Positions 18,268 through 28,900 are shown, counted from the first letter of the stretch. The stretch: 64,000 nt of DNA from Phycisphaerae bacterium (GCA_030432255.1 JAUIHS010000006.1:124001-188000); one strand, 5' to 3'. Notes: generated by a model from the letters alone, not told the origin. Program-made: numbers and translations.

Positions 18268-20508
18268 ATGAAAGCAAGTATTCGACTGGTGTGTATCGCG
18301 CTGACGCTGCTGGGACTGGCGAATGTCGCCCCCGCCCAGGAGCAGGCTCGATTCGATGATCGCTGCGTCGTTCGCGTGCAGGTCAACTCGCTGCGCGAAC
18401 TGCAGCTTGTGAAGTCGATCTCCACCGACATCTGGAACTGCCACGTGCGACTCGGCGCACCCCTCGACGTCATGGTGCGGCATGATCAGCTTGCCGAATT
18501 CGAGGAGATCGGACTCCCCTACAGCGTGTCCATCAACAACGTGCAGGAACTCATCGATAACGAGCGCGCCGATGTTCGCGGCACATCGTTCTTTGATGAC
18601 TACCAGACGCTCGACCAGGTCAACGCGTACATGGATACGCTGGCGGCCCTTCGCCCCGACCTTGTCAATGTGATCACGCTCGGCCAGTCCCTTGAAGGCC
18701 GCGATATCAAGGGCATGGTCATCACCAGTCCCGGCGGTGGCACGAAGCCCGGTATCTTCTATCACGGCGGCCAGCACTGCCGGGAGTGGATCACGGTTCC
18801 CGTGACCATGTACATCGCCGACCAGATCATCCGGAACTACGACACTGATCCGTACATCCAGGAACTCGTCGACCGCTGCGAGTGGTACATCGTTCCCGTG
18901 ATGAATCCGGACGGGTATGTCTACACGCACACGTCAAATCGCCTTTGGCGAAAGAACCGGCGCAACAACGGCGACGGCACCTTCGGCGTGGACCTCAACC
19001 GCAACTGGGGTTACGAGTGGGGTGGCGCGGGATCGAGCGGATTCACGGATGAGGAGACCTACCGGGGCCCCACACCCTTCTCCGAGCCGGAGACCCAGGT
19101 GATGCGCGACTTCATCATCGCCCATCCCAACATCATGGCGCACCTGGACAATCACAGCTTTTCCCAGTTGCTGCTCTACCCGTGGGCACACACCACGGAT
19201 CTCCCGCCTGATGATGCGCTCTACAACGAGATCAGTACGAACATGGTTGAGACCATCGCCTCCATTTCGGGGCGGACATACGTCAACGGTCCCGTCGGCC
19301 CGACCCTGTACCTCGCTTCCGGCGGCTCCATCGACTGGGTCTACGGCGACCGGGGCATCCTTTCGATGACCTATGAGTTCCGGGATACCGGCGCGAACGG
19401 GTTCATCCTCCCGGCAAACCAGATCATCCCCAACTGCGAGGAAATCTTCCCGACGGCCCTGTACTTTGCTGACGTGGCGACCGTGCCCGTCCGCATCAGC
19501 TACCCGGACGGCAAGCCGCAGTTCGTCACGCCTGCCCAGGGCACCACGCTGCGCGTCGACATCGAAGACAATGCCGAAACCGTCGATACCACCACCGCCG
19601 AACTCATGGTGCGTTCGGTCGGCGCCCGCGGCGGATTCACGCCCATCGGCATGACTTCCCTCGGGAACGGCGAGTTCGAAGCGACGATCCCCGGTGAACT
19701 CTGCGGCTCAACCATCGAGTACTACACCCGCGTTCAGACGACAGAAGGCAGCACGATCACCGATCCCGCGGATGCACCGACGTCCTTCTACACCACGCAG
19801 GCCAACGACCTCGTCACGTTCGTCGATGACGATTTCGAAACCGACATGGGCTGGGTGGTCTCCGGTGACGCAACCGACGGACAGTGGAGCCGAGGCGTGC
19901 CGGCAGACGGCGATCGCGGTGATCCGGCGACGGATGGCGATGGCTCCGGTCAGTGCTGGCTTACGGATAACGTCGCCGGTAACTCCGACGTTGATGGTGG
20001 GACCACCATCCTGACCTCGCCGCTCTTCGATGCGTCAGAAGGCGGTTTCATCAACTACCAGTACTGGATGGACTCCGGCCCCGGCACGATCAGCAACGAC
20101 TTCCTCAGCCTGGAAGTCGCCACCGATGAGTTCAGTTCCAACTGGACTGAGCTTCGGAGTTATACGACTCCCCAGGCGCTCTGGCGCTCGGACACCATTG
20201 ACATCGCCGGCGAAGTCGGTAGCACGCCCAACCTTCGTCTCCGCTTCCTGGCGGCGGACCTGGGAACAGCCAGCCTCATCGAAGCCGCGATCGATGGATT
20301 CGAGTTCATCGGCGTCGACGACTGCCCGCCCCCACCGGTGTGCCCGGGTGACGCGGACGGCGACCTCACCGTCGACTTCGACGACCTCAATATCGTGCTG
20401 TCCAACTGGGCGACGAGTGGTCCCGAGGGCGATGTTGACAGTTCCGGCACGGTCGACTTCGACGATCTCAATGAGGTCCTGACCAACTGGAACGCCGACT
20501 GCAACTGA
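18268..20508 (+). CDS. Second secreted M14 zinc carboxypeptidase with dockerin-like repeats
   Basis: Paralogue of the preceding gene, 746 aa, same domain order: signal peptide (MKASIRLVCIALTLL, start ATG 18268), pro-region, M14 domain with HCREW (zinc His and Glu), DNHSFSQ (third zinc His) and TYEFRDTGANGF (catalytic Glu), a beta sandwich, a DDFETDMGWVVSGDATDGQW jelly-roll-like region and two dockerin-like repeats near 20344-20490, ending in WNADCN. The tandem pair arose by duplication but has diverged strongly in the pro-region. A strong terminator follows (20544-20585). The two may differ in substrate side-chain preference. Confidence 0.93.
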   Translation: MKASIRLVCIALTLLGLANVAPAQEQARFDDRCVVRVQVNSLRELQLVKSISTDIWNCHVRLGAPLDVMVRHDQLAEFEEIGLPYSVSINNVQELIDNERADVRGTSFFDDYQTLDQVNAYMDTLAALRPDLVNVITLGQSLEGRDIKGMVITSPGGGTKPGIFYHGGQHCREWITVPVTMYIADQIIRNYDTDPYIQELVDRCEWYIVPVMNPDGYVYTHTSNRLWRKNRRNNGDGTFGVDLNRNWGYEWGGAGSSGFTDEETYRGPTPFSEPETQVMRDFIIAHPNIMAHLDNHSFSQLLLYPWAHTTDLPPDDALYNEISTNMVETIASISGRTYVNGPVGPTLYLASGGSIDWVYGDRGILSMTYEFRDTGANGFILPANQIIPNCEEIFPTALYFADVATVPVRISYPDGKPQFVTPAQGTTLRVDIEDNAETVDTTTAELMVRSVGARGGFTPIGMTSLGNGEFEATIPGELCGSTIEYYTRVQTTEGSTITDPADAPTSFYTTQANDLVTFVDDDFETDMGWVVSGDATDGQWSRGVPADGDRGDPATDGDGSGQCWLTDNVAGNSDVDGGTTILTSPLFDASEGGFINYQYWMDSGPGTISNDFLSLEVATDEFSSNWTELRSYTTPQALWRSDTIDIAGEVGSTPNLRLRFLAADLGTASLIEAAIDGFEFIGVDDCPPPPVCPGDADGDLTVDFDDLNIVLSNWATSGPEGDVDSSGTVDFDDLNEVLTNWNADCN

Positions 20509-20543
20509 GCCGTCCAGCGGCTGTGCAGCGTCAAGAAATCCTT

Positions 20544-20585
20544 GTCAGCCTGGAACTCACAGGAGTTTCAGGCTGACTTTCTTTT
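20544..20585 (+). terminator. Rho-independent terminator of the carboxypeptidase pair
   Basis: A 15-bp stem (20544-20558 with 20563-20577; one G-U pair) with the 4-base loop ACAG is followed by TTTCTTTT on the plus strand. The right arm overlaps the last codons and stop of the convergent rimO gene. Confidence 0.85.
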
Positions 20586-22197
20586 CCAGTTCCTCAAGTG
20601 GGCGTGCGACGAGATCGTAGCCATTTGAGCCCACGATGACACAGCGCACCAGTTCGCCCGGGCTGCGCTTCTCCTTCGACTCGACGTACGTCACGCTGTC
20701 AACATCAACCGCCTGGAAGTACGCGCGCCCCTCGTAGAGATCGCCTGCGGCGCCGTAGATCTCCTCCACGCCTGCAGTCGCCGTGGTGCTGGACTGCAAC
20801 GGCCGGTCGATCAGGATGTCAAACTGAATACCCGAGTCGCATGGATTCGCCTCGTCGAAAAAGCCGGCCAGGTACTCCGCCTGCCCGAAGGCGATCTCCT
20901 GCTGGAGTTCCATCAGTTCATCGTGGCGACGGCGCTTGACCTCCGCCGGAACGGCGAGGCTGTCATCCGCCTCCATGCGCCCGGCAGGTGTGCCGTCTTC
21001 CTTCGAATACTCGAAGACGCCCATGGCATCGAAGCCGATCTCCTCGATGAATGACAGGAGTTCCGCATGGTCCTCCTCGGTCTCACCGGGGAAGCCGGTG
21101 ATGAAGGTCGTGCGAATCGCCATACCCGGAGCGGCATCACGCAACTTGTGCATCAGTTCGGTCTGGTGCTCGCGCGTCACATTGCGACGCATCGCCGAAA
21201 GCACACTGTTGCTCGCATGCTGCAGCGGAATGTCAATGTAATTGCAGACGTGTGGCAACTCCGCAATCGCGCGGATCATCTCGTCGTTGAACTTCGTCGG
21301 ATACGCGTACATCAGGCGGATCCAGCCGTGACCGCCGGCATGCTGGTCGACCAGGTCGTTCAACGAGCGCAACAGGTGCGGCAGGCCCCCGCCGCCCTTC
21401 CCGTCGAAGTCGAATCCCATCCCGATGTCATCGCCCCACGATGTCGTGTCCTGACCGATCAGGTTGAGTTCGAACGCACCATCCTCGAGCAGCTCACGAG
21501 CCTCGGTCAGAATGCGCTCCAGCGGCTTCGACCGCATCTTGCCTCGGATCGAGGGAATCGTGCAGAACGCACAGTTCTGATTGCACCCCTCGCTCATGCG
21601 GAGGTAGGCGTAGTGCCTCGGCGTCAGCCTGAGCCTCGCAGAGTCGTCCTCGAAGTAGCCGATTCCCTTGCCATCCTGTCCGTTGACGGTCAGGCCGACC
21701 GTCTCCATGCCACGCTCCTTCGCGGCCTGCAATGCGTTGCCCGCGATCCAGTACTTCGGCTGGTCGGATGAATCTGTCAGCGTGAGGCGCTCAGGTGATT
21801 CGCCGCGAACGGCATGCACGATGTGATCGCGATCGAACACACCGATCATGGCATCGACATCCGGCGCCCATTCCAGGATGCGCGCCCGATGTCGCTGGAC
21901 GAGGCACCCGGCGACGACGACCCGACGGACATCGCCCTTCTCCTTCCGACGCACCGCTTCCCCGATCACCTCGAGTGATTCCTGTTTGGATGCCTCGAGG
22001 AAACCGCAGGTGTTGATGATGACGGCGTCCGCCGACGGTTCTTCACCGCTGGGGTCCCACGAGATCGGCTGCAGTCCATCCTCGGCGAGGAGCCCGAGCA
22101 TCTTCTCCGAATCGACAAGGTTCTTCGGGCAGCCGAGGCTGACGAAGGAGACCGTGCGGATGTCGGGCCCTGATCGGATTGTCCGGGTGTCAGTCAT
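20557..22197 (-). CDS. rimO: Ribosomal protein S12 methylthiotransferase RimO
   Basis: Radical SAM enzyme that methylthiolates an Asp of ribosomal protein S12. The N-terminal UPF0004 domain has the three Cys of one 4Fe-4S cluster (SLGCPKN, NTCGFLEASKQES, AGCLVQRH); the radical SAM motif is CNQNCAFCTIP; a C-terminal TRAM domain ends the protein. At 546 aa it is about 100 longer than E. coli RimO. The extra length includes an insertion of about 60 residues between the first domain and the radical SAM motif (from RGESPERLTL to GYFEDDSARL) and a short Gly-rich insertion. ATG 22197 is chosen by homology; no clear ribosome binding site. Its 3' end overlaps a plus-strand terminator. Confidence 0.94.
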   Translation of the reverse strand: MTDTRTIRSGPDIRTVSFVSLGCPKNLVDSEKMLGLLAEDGLQPISWDPSGEEPSADAVIINTCGFLEASKQESLEVIGEAVRRKEKGDVRRVVVAGCLVQRHRARILEWAPDVDAMIGVFDRDHIVHAVRGESPERLTLTDSSDQPKYWIAGNALQAAKERGMETVGLTVNGQDGKGIGYFEDDSARLRLTPRHYAYLRMSEGCNQNCAFCTIPSIRGKMRSKPLERILTEARELLEDGAFELNLIGQDTTSWGDDIGMGFDFDGKGGGGLPHLLRSLNDLVDQHAGGHGWIRLMYAYPTKFNDEMIRAIAELPHVCNYIDIPLQHASNSVLSAMRRNVTREHQTELMHKLRDAAPGMAIRTTFITGFPGETEEDHAELLSFIEEIGFDAMGVFEYSKEDGTPAGRMEADDSLAVPAEVKRRRHDELMELQQEIAFGQAEYLAGFFDEANPCDSGIQFDILIDRPLQSSTTATAGVEEIYGAAGDLYEGRAYFQAVDVDSVTYVESKEKRSPGELVRCVIVGSNGYDLVARPLEELEKKVSLKLL

Positions 22198-22255
22198 GAG
22201 TGGCGAAACATTGTAGTGAGGACCCACTCCCATGTCCCGGAGGGGCCTGAATCGT

Positions 22256-23965
22256 TCAGTTGCCGCCCCAGCCACTCAGAACGTGCTCCAGATCGGCGAA
22301 ATCCACCAATCCGTCACCATTCGTATCCCCCTCCCGCCACACCGGAACCGACCCCGACCAGTTGTCCAGCACCCGATTCAGGTCCATGAAGTCCACACTT
22401 CCGTCGCCATCCGTGTCCCCCTCGATAAAGATCGGTTCGACGACCAGCACCTGGTCGGCGGCCACGCCCCGCAACGTCGTCAGACGTCCGCTCGGCCAGA
22501 CGATGCGGACCTCGTCCACGTCCTCAGACTCCCCAAGACCAAAGTGAGCCGAGAGTCCGGAGACCGAGAGGTAGTTGCAGCCGCCATCGACCTGCCGCTG
22601 CTGAACCACGCCTCCCGCATCGACAAAGACGCACACACCGAAACCGTCCGGAGCCAGTGATGCATCCGAAGAGGTGTCGAACAGGATCCTCAACCAGTGC
22701 ACATCCGGGCCCGACAGATCGTTGCGGAAGAGTGAAGGCTCCTCTCCGTTCGCGAAGATCAGGATGTCCTGGTCACCATCCGAGTCGGCGTCGAAGTTGG
22801 CAATGCCGCGGCCGTAGCCCGTGTGCACGAGGCCGCGAGCCACGGCTTCCTCAGTGAAGGCTCCGGCTCCGTCATTCAGGAAGACCTTGGACGTCTCACC
22901 GACCCACTCTCCACCCGAGAACCAGCCATTCGTTTCGACAATGTCCACATCGGTGTCATGATCGAGATCCACGGCGACTGTCCCCCAGCCCCAGCCGCCA
23001 TCGTCCACACCCGATGCCTGCGCCGCCTCGACATACAGGTGATCGCCCTGGTTCAGGTACAGCGTGTTGCCGAACTTCTCGCCATCGTCTTCATGGATCG
23101 AGGTGACATACCAGTCGAGGCGCCCGTCGGCATTGAAATCGCCGATGGTTGTACCCATGCCGTTCTGGTCGAGACCAACACCAGCCTGCACGGTGCGATT
23201 CTCGAAGGTCCCATCGCCAAGATTGACGTAATACTGCGACGTTCCGAAGTCCGAGACCCAGAGCAACTCGGGAAAACGGTCGCCGTCCATGTCCGTGAAG
23301 CGCGGCGAGAATCCCTGCATCAATGACGGTACGTCAATGACGATGCCGGTCACATCGGTGAATGTTCCATCACCATTGTTTCGAAAGAGACGATTGCCAT
23401 TGTTGTTGTTGATCCACCCAGCGACCGCAAGGTCAAGGTCACCGTCAAGATCGTAGTCGCCGAACGACGCGCCCAGACCGTCGCCGATGAACTGCGAGGT
23501 CGTGGCGACCCCCGCGTCCGCCGCGACTTCGACGAACCCGGTACCTGTGTTCCGGTAGAGCCTGTGCTGACCGGGATTGAACCCTCCAAAGAGATCACCG
23601 TGGCTGGTCACGAAGATGTCAAGGAATCCGTCCGCATCGAAGTCCCCCACCGCCGCCCCGACGCCGTAGTGCCGTTCGGTCAGGCCCCATGCTGCGCCGT
23701 GATCCGTGAACTTTCCGGCTCCGTCGTTCAGGTACAACAGGTCGGGCGTCGTGCCATCGGACGGTACGAAAACATCCACCGCGCCGTCGCGATCGAAGTC
23801 CCCGACACAGCCGCCGGCGAACATCGCACCGCCGAAGGGATAAGGTGACCCCGAAAGATCCTGCACCACGAGCAGGCCCGCGGCCGCGCTCTGATCGCTG
23901 AAACTCAGGGTCCCAGCGCTTGCGACGCTCGCCACGACGCACACCATCAGGCTCATGCGAACCAT
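22256..23965 (-). CDS. Secreted VCBS/FG-GAP repeat protein (ASPIC/UnbV type) with dockerin-like repeats
   Basis: Exported protein of 569 aa with a short signal peptide. It has about seven FG-GAP-like blades with Ca-binding loops (GDFDRDGAVDVF, GDFDADGFLDIF, GDYDLDGDLDLA, GDFNADGRLDWY) making a beta-propeller, then an ASPIC/UnbV region (HWLRILFD to VRIVWPSGRL). The C terminus has two dockerin-like repeats: GDTDGDGSVDFMDLNRVLDNW and GDTNGDGLVDFADLEHVLSGWGGN (split here), near 22260-22420. Unlike most other tagged proteins here it lacks a final Cys. ATG 23965 overlaps the stop of the upstream gene (TGATG), so the two are translationally coupled; GGAGG is 12 bases upstream. Confidence 0.88.
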   Translation of the reverse strand: MVRMSLMVCVVASVASAGTLSFSDQSAAAGLLVVQDLSGSPYPFGGAMFAGGCVGDFDRDGAVDVFVPSDGTTPDLLYLNDGAGKFTDHGAAWGLTERHYGVGAAVGDFDADGFLDIFVTSHGDLFGGFNPGQHRLYRNTGTGFVEVAADAGVATTSQFIGDGLGASFGDYDLDGDLDLAVAGWINNNNGNRLFRNNGDGTFTDVTGIVIDVPSLMQGFSPRFTDMDGDRFPELLWVSDFGTSQYYVNLGDGTFENRTVQAGVGLDQNGMGTTIGDFNADGRLDWYVTSIHEDDGEKFGNTLYLNQGDHLYVEAAQASGVDDGGWGWGTVAVDLDHDTDVDIVETNGWFSGGEWVGETSKVFLNDGAGAFTEEAVARGLVHTGYGRGIANFDADSDGDQDILIFANGEEPSLFRNDLSGPDVHWLRILFDTSSDASLAPDGFGVCVFVDAGGVVQQRQVDGGCNYLSVSGLSAHFGLGESEDVDEVRIVWPSGRLTTLRGVAADQVLVVEPIFIEGDTDGDGSVDFMDLNRVLDNWSGSVPVWREGDTNGDGLVDFADLEHVLSGWGGN

Positions 23966-25869
23966 CACGGGCAAGCACCTCCCCAGTTCGACAGGACGAC
24001 ATTCAGATCATCGAAGTCCACCAGTCCATCGTCCGTGAGGTCCGGTCCCGTCCCCGGCGTAACGGTCTGGCCCCACGCGAGCAGGACTGCATTCAGATCA
24101 TCGAAGTCCACGGTGTTCGAACCGTCCGTATCACCCGGAACATCACCCGGAAGCACCTGGACGGTGTCCTGCCGAAAACACCCGCTCTCGATACAGGTGG
24201 CCTGGAACGTGTAGGTGCCCGGCGCATCGACTCGCGCGCCCAGCGTGTTCACGCCAGTGACGATGTTGCCATCGAGCGTGGTCCACTGGTACGCACCGGT
24301 ATCACCGACCGCGCAGCCGGAGGCCGATCCTGACAATTGAATCAGTCCGCCACCGCAGGGAAGCGCCATGTCAGGGCCGGCATCCACCACGGGGCCATTC
24401 TCCGCCGCGACGAAGACTGTGTCCTCCGCGACGCATTGATCACAGGCGGCAGAGAGGGTGTAGGTTCCCGGTTGATTGACCGTCGGAGTCAGCGTGTCGC
24501 CACCGAGAATCACGCCGGGCCCGCTCCATGCGAAGGTCGCACCTCCGGGGCACGTACCACCATCGCCACCCGAGACGCTGCCCGACAACTGCGCGGCGCC
24601 GCCGAGACCGCAGATCGCCCGATCCGGCCCGGCATCCACGAGCGGCGCTTCACAGTTCAGGCACACCCCGCCCTGGATGAGTTCGATGTCATCAAACGCC
24701 GCCGCACCGGGCGAGACGCCGCCGGAGGAGAACTTGAGGCGTACGTTGGTGAGTCCGGCATACGGCGTCAGGTCCACGCACGTCGTTTCGCACATGGCTG
24801 TCGCACTGAAAGGCGCCGTCCAGATCGTCGCGAATGGACCGTCATCAAAACTGATCTCGATTCGCGGCCCGAGTGTTGACGGCTTTGAGTACGCAAACTC
24901 AAGCGAGATGGTTGCGGCCGCCGAGAAGTCGAGGCACTTCGTTGTCGCCGCCGAGTACGGAAAACCGCTCGCGAATGTCATGGCGTAGTCACCGACCCCG
25001 GCGCATTGCGGCGATGAACTCACGAAAGGACCTGATGCACCCTCGCAGAACTCGAAGAGGTCGGGGAAGATGTCGCAGACGCGTCCGGACTGAAAGAACG
25101 TTCCGAAGTCGGCCTCGAACTCGAGGTCACAACCGCCCATCAACCCGCAATCGCCGCACCCGAAGTCCTGCACTTCGGCAACACATTGGGCATCCCACTC
25201 CACTTCACAGCAGAACGGGTCGACCAGGCAGACGCAGTCCTGCACGACCTGATCCGCACAACCGGGAGCGCCGGCTTCGCAGCAGTCATGGGCCGGCTCA
25301 GCGCAGCCGCAGTCGAGCAGTTCGATGATGACATTGTCAATCAGGATCGCATTGGTGCTGGGGTTGCCATGGTCCCACTGCCAGTACACCGATGTCGCGC
25401 CGTTCAGGTTCACGGTGTGGATGGCGGTGACACATTGCCCGCCCGTCACCGAAAGCGCGCCCGCGACCTGGGTCAGTGACGGATTGCAGTCCAATGCGGT
25501 ATCGAAGGACGTGTCGTAGCGCAGGATGGTGCCGGTATCGCTGAACTGGCTGAACTGGAACGTCAGGCGGACCTGAGTGCAGCCCTGCCCTGCCACGTTG
25601 AGCCAGAGCACGGGATCTTCAGATGAACTGTCCAGCTTCCATGCGTTCCCGGCATTGCAGAAACTGTTGGATGTGACCGTGGCACCGTCCTCGCACCACT
25701 GCACCTGGAACGCTCCATCGTCGTAGTCCGAGGGCCCGCCGAATCCATCGAAGAGCTCGAAGTACAGGAGGCACGGCTCCTCTTCCTGGGCGCAGACATC
25801 ACCGACGAATGGCAGCCATGCCAGAGACACCACGAGCAGCCGGATGACAGGAGCCACTGTTGAACGCAC
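23965..25869 (-). CDS. Secreted multidomain protein with PKD/Ig-like repeats and dockerin-like repeats
   Basis: Exported 634-aa protein. The GTG at 25869 starts a signal peptide (VRSTVAPVIRLLVVSLAWLP, to CAQ) and has GGAGAG about 5 bases upstream. The mature part has an N-terminal jelly-roll-like domain, a Cys-rich stretch (CGCAEPAHDCCEAGAPGCAD and following, probably disulfide-bonded), a second jelly-roll-like domain, two PKD/Ig-like repeats (DAGPDRAICGLGGAAQLSGS; DAGPDMALPCGGGLIQLSGS) and two dockerin-like repeats ending WGGACP (near 23968-24130). No catalytic site is recognised; a structural or adhesive role outside the cell is likely. It is coupled to the downstream VCBS gene. Confidence 0.8.
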   Translation of the reverse strand: MRSTVAPVIRLLVVSLAWLPFVGDVCAQEEEPCLLYFELFDGFGGPSDYDDGAFQVQWCEDGATVTSNSFCNAGNAWKLDSSSEDPVLWLNVAGQGCTQVRLTFQFSQFSDTGTILRYDTSFDTALDCNPSLTQVAGALSVTGGQCVTAIHTVNLNGATSVYWQWDHGNPSTNAILIDNVIIELLDCGCAEPAHDCCEAGAPGCADQVVQDCVCLVDPFCCEVEWDAQCVAEVQDFGCGDCGLMGGCDLEFEADFGTFFQSGRVCDIFPDLFEFCEGASGPFVSSSPQCAGVGDYAMTFASGFPYSAATTKCLDFSAAATISLEFAYSKPSTLGPRIEISFDDGPFATIWTAPFSATAMCETTCVDLTPYAGLTNVRLKFSSGGVSPGAAAFDDIELIQGGVCLNCEAPLVDAGPDRAICGLGGAAQLSGSVSGGDGGTCPGGATFAWSGPGVILGGDTLTPTVNQPGTYTLSAACDQCVAEDTVFVAAENGPVVDAGPDMALPCGGGLIQLSGSASGCAVGDTGAYQWTTLDGNIVTGVNTLGARVDAPGTYTFQATCIESGCFRQDTVQVLPGDVPGDTDGSNTVDFDDLNAVLLAWGQTVTPGTGPDLTDDGLVDFDDLNVVLSNWGGACP

Positions 25870-25884
25870 TCGCTCTCTCCATGA

Positions 25885-25921
25885 ACAAGGCTCGGTGACC
25901 GGAATGATCACCGAGCCTTGT
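25885..25921 (-). terminator. Perfect 14-bp hairpin between two genes
   Basis: ACAAGGCTCGGTGA (25885-25898) and TCACCGAGCCTTGT (25908-25921) form a perfect 14-bp stem with a 9-base loop. It lies after the alpha-2-macroglobulin gene and only 16 bases before the next start codon. It may terminate transcription, although no U-run follows on the minus strand, or protect or regulate the downstream message. Confidence 0.6.
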
Positions 25922-25975
25922 ATCCTATCGGCGCGAGGGAGGTGGCGGAACAGGGAACTGACGGTTCTCGGACGC

Positions 25976-28900
25976 TTACTCCCGATCCAGCACGCGAAGG
26001 CGGACCTCGCGGCCGTTGCACTTGATCTCAGGGGCATACATCGCCTCTCCCTTCACAGGCAGGGCGTGGAACGAACCGGGGACCTCCGCTCGGAGAGTGT
26101 AGGTGAGTTCCCAGAAGCCCTGGTCCAGCGAGTTGATGAAGAAAGCCACGTGCCGGTCGCGCAGTTCGCGATACGTCGATCGCTGCCGACCTGTGTAGTC
26201 GGTGCGATCCTCGCCCGCTTGCCACTCAGCCTCCGCCTCCGCCTTTGCCTGGGCCGTTCCAAAGCGAAGCCGAGCGGCGCCCGCCGTGAGCTGACGCGCT
26301 GAGATGCCGCGCCCGCTCTTCACCTCGACGGCTTCGAGTCCGGCCGGCTTGAGATCTTCGATCAGGAGATAGCTGTAGTCGTTCTTCACTTCGATGCTGA
26401 CCACGACTTCGATCCGCTCGCCGGAACGAACGAAATCGCCATCGTTCAGTGGCACCCGTTCCTCGACGAATCCACGCAGCAGCGTCGGTCGCGGCACCAT
26501 CCGGTAGTACTGCCTGCGAATGAACATCTCATGTCCCGCCGCGGTGATCGGCTCTTCGAGACTGAAGAAGGAGCCCGAGACCATGTAGTAAAGCGGTGCC
26601 GCCGTGCCGTCGTCGTAGCTGGCCTCGATGCGGATCTCGTTGTGATCACGGATCAGTTCAGGGTCGACGGCGAATGTCGCCGGTGCCGCGATGATGTCGG
26701 CGGGCTTGAGCGTCCGCCTGGCGATCTGCTCGCCATTCACGCTCACGGTGTACGAAACGGTTCGCAGCGTCTCTCCGGACGCCCTCAGGTACTGGTTGAG
26801 AGCCATCACCACGATGGCGGTGTCCCGCGTGTTGGTCCAGCGGGCGCCGCGGCGGTTCTTCACCAGCCACATCATGGCAGCATCGACGAGTTCATGTTCC
26901 GGCTCGACCGTTGCCAATGCCATGAGTGCAAAGGACGTGGTTTCAATCGGGCTGTCAAACCAGCGGTACCAGAAGCCCGCCGCTCCCCAGCGCGCCGTCT
27001 GCACCACATGCGGGCTCTCGCGCACGGCTTCACGCATCACTGCTGACCGATCCGGAGACTGATCGACCTCTGCCGACGAAACGAGACGACCGATCATGTC
27101 CCGCGCACGATCGGGTTCCCCGTAGTGATGGAAGATCAGTGATGCGAGGGACTGGCCGAAGGCGTTCAACTGATCACGACCGTTCCACAGGTTCTCCAGC
27201 GCCGCCTTCTCGAAGCGCGATGGATTGCCATCCAGGTGCCGGCGCGCCTGCGACATGGCATGCAGCGTCCACGCCTGCTCCGTCGGACGATGCTCGTCTT
27301 CGACCAACTGACCCTGGAGGTAGCCCACTCCGCGTTCCAGCATCGCATGATCGAAATCCAGGTCCGCATCCGCCGCGAGGCTCAGACCCCACACCACGTA
27401 CGCCGTCATGTACCGGTTCGACGAATCAGTCTTCCACCAGCCCCAGCCGCCATCGCCTTGCTGCGTGTCAGCGAGACGCGCCAGGCTGACACGGATGACC
27501 TCATCCATCTCCGCCATGCTCACTTCCGCCTTCGGTCGATGCTCCGGCTCGATGCCGCCAAAGATGCCGCTGGCGACATCCTCACGCGACAGGCCCATGT
27601 CTCCAAGGGTACGTGCCGTGATCACGACCGGCAGGAAGCGTGACATCGTCTGTTCGGTACAGCCGTAGGGGTACCGCACGAGGTACGGCAGCGCATCGAG
27701 CATGGTCACCGCGATGCTGGGCGTCACCTGCACCGCGAGTTCCGTGGATCCCTCCTGGCGCGCCGATGGCAGGTCGAGACGGATCAACGACTCGAGCGCA
27801 GAAGTCCGCCCTGACTGCGCGATCAGTTTGTCGATGCCGTGCTCGTAGATCGGGTACGTCTTCTCCATGGCGTCCGAGTAGCGCTCGCCGGAGACCGAGA
27901 CAACGGTCGTCCGCAGCATGGCCTCACCGGCCTCGCGCGCATCGATCATCCAGTCCACGCGATACTCGCCACGGGCAGCGATCTCGATCGCCGCGTGACG
28001 CTCAGGCGTGGTCCGTTCAACGCCGTCAACGGCCAGTGCAGCATCAACCACGATGGCCTCGTCCGTGTTGTTGTTGATGATCGTCGAGATCATCACCTCA
28101 TCGCCGACCACGAAGAAACGCGGCGCCTGGAGGCGTGCCGTGACCGGCAGGATGGTGCGCACCTCGGCCGTTCCCGCACCCACATCTGTCCCCCTCGTCA
28201 CCGCCCGGGCGGTCGCCCGCCAGCGGGTCAGGTTGTCCGGGAAATTCACCTTGACGTGCGCTTCGCCGCGCTCGTCAGTCTGAACGGCGGGCAGCCAGAC
28301 GACCGTCGACCGGAAGTCGGAACGCACCTGCACATTCGGTACTCCCACCTCACCGGCAGGCGCAGCGGCCGGCGCGAAGTCGGCCTGGTCACGCCTGGAG
28401 AGGGATTCGGACTCCATGATCTCCGCCCCGGCGCTGAGTCCATCAGTCACCGCTGAACGGGTGATCCCCAGCCTCGCATTGACGCTGCGATCGTCATCGA
28501 AGAGGCCTCGGTCGCGCCCCGCCTTGCCGGCGTTGCGGCGATCCGCTTCCGCCTCTTCCTCCTTGCGATCCCACATGCCGTACTGACGCCATCCAAAGGA
28601 AGTCGATGAATTCACGAGGTTCTGACGCTTCTGACCGTAGAAGAACTGACGCGGATCGCCCGCGTAGTCCGACTGGATCGCAAACACCGAGTCATCCACA
28701 AGCGCCACCGAAACGGAAGCAGCAACCGGCCGCCCTTCGTAGTCACTCGTCTTCACCAGGAGCGAACCCTCTGCCTGAGGCTCGTACGCCTCGGCATCCG
28801 CCGTGACCTGGACGTCGAGGAAGTGCTTCACGGGCGGAACGACGACCTGTTCAGAGTCGCTCGTCACGCGTGCATCGGCGACCAGGTATGCCGAGATCCA

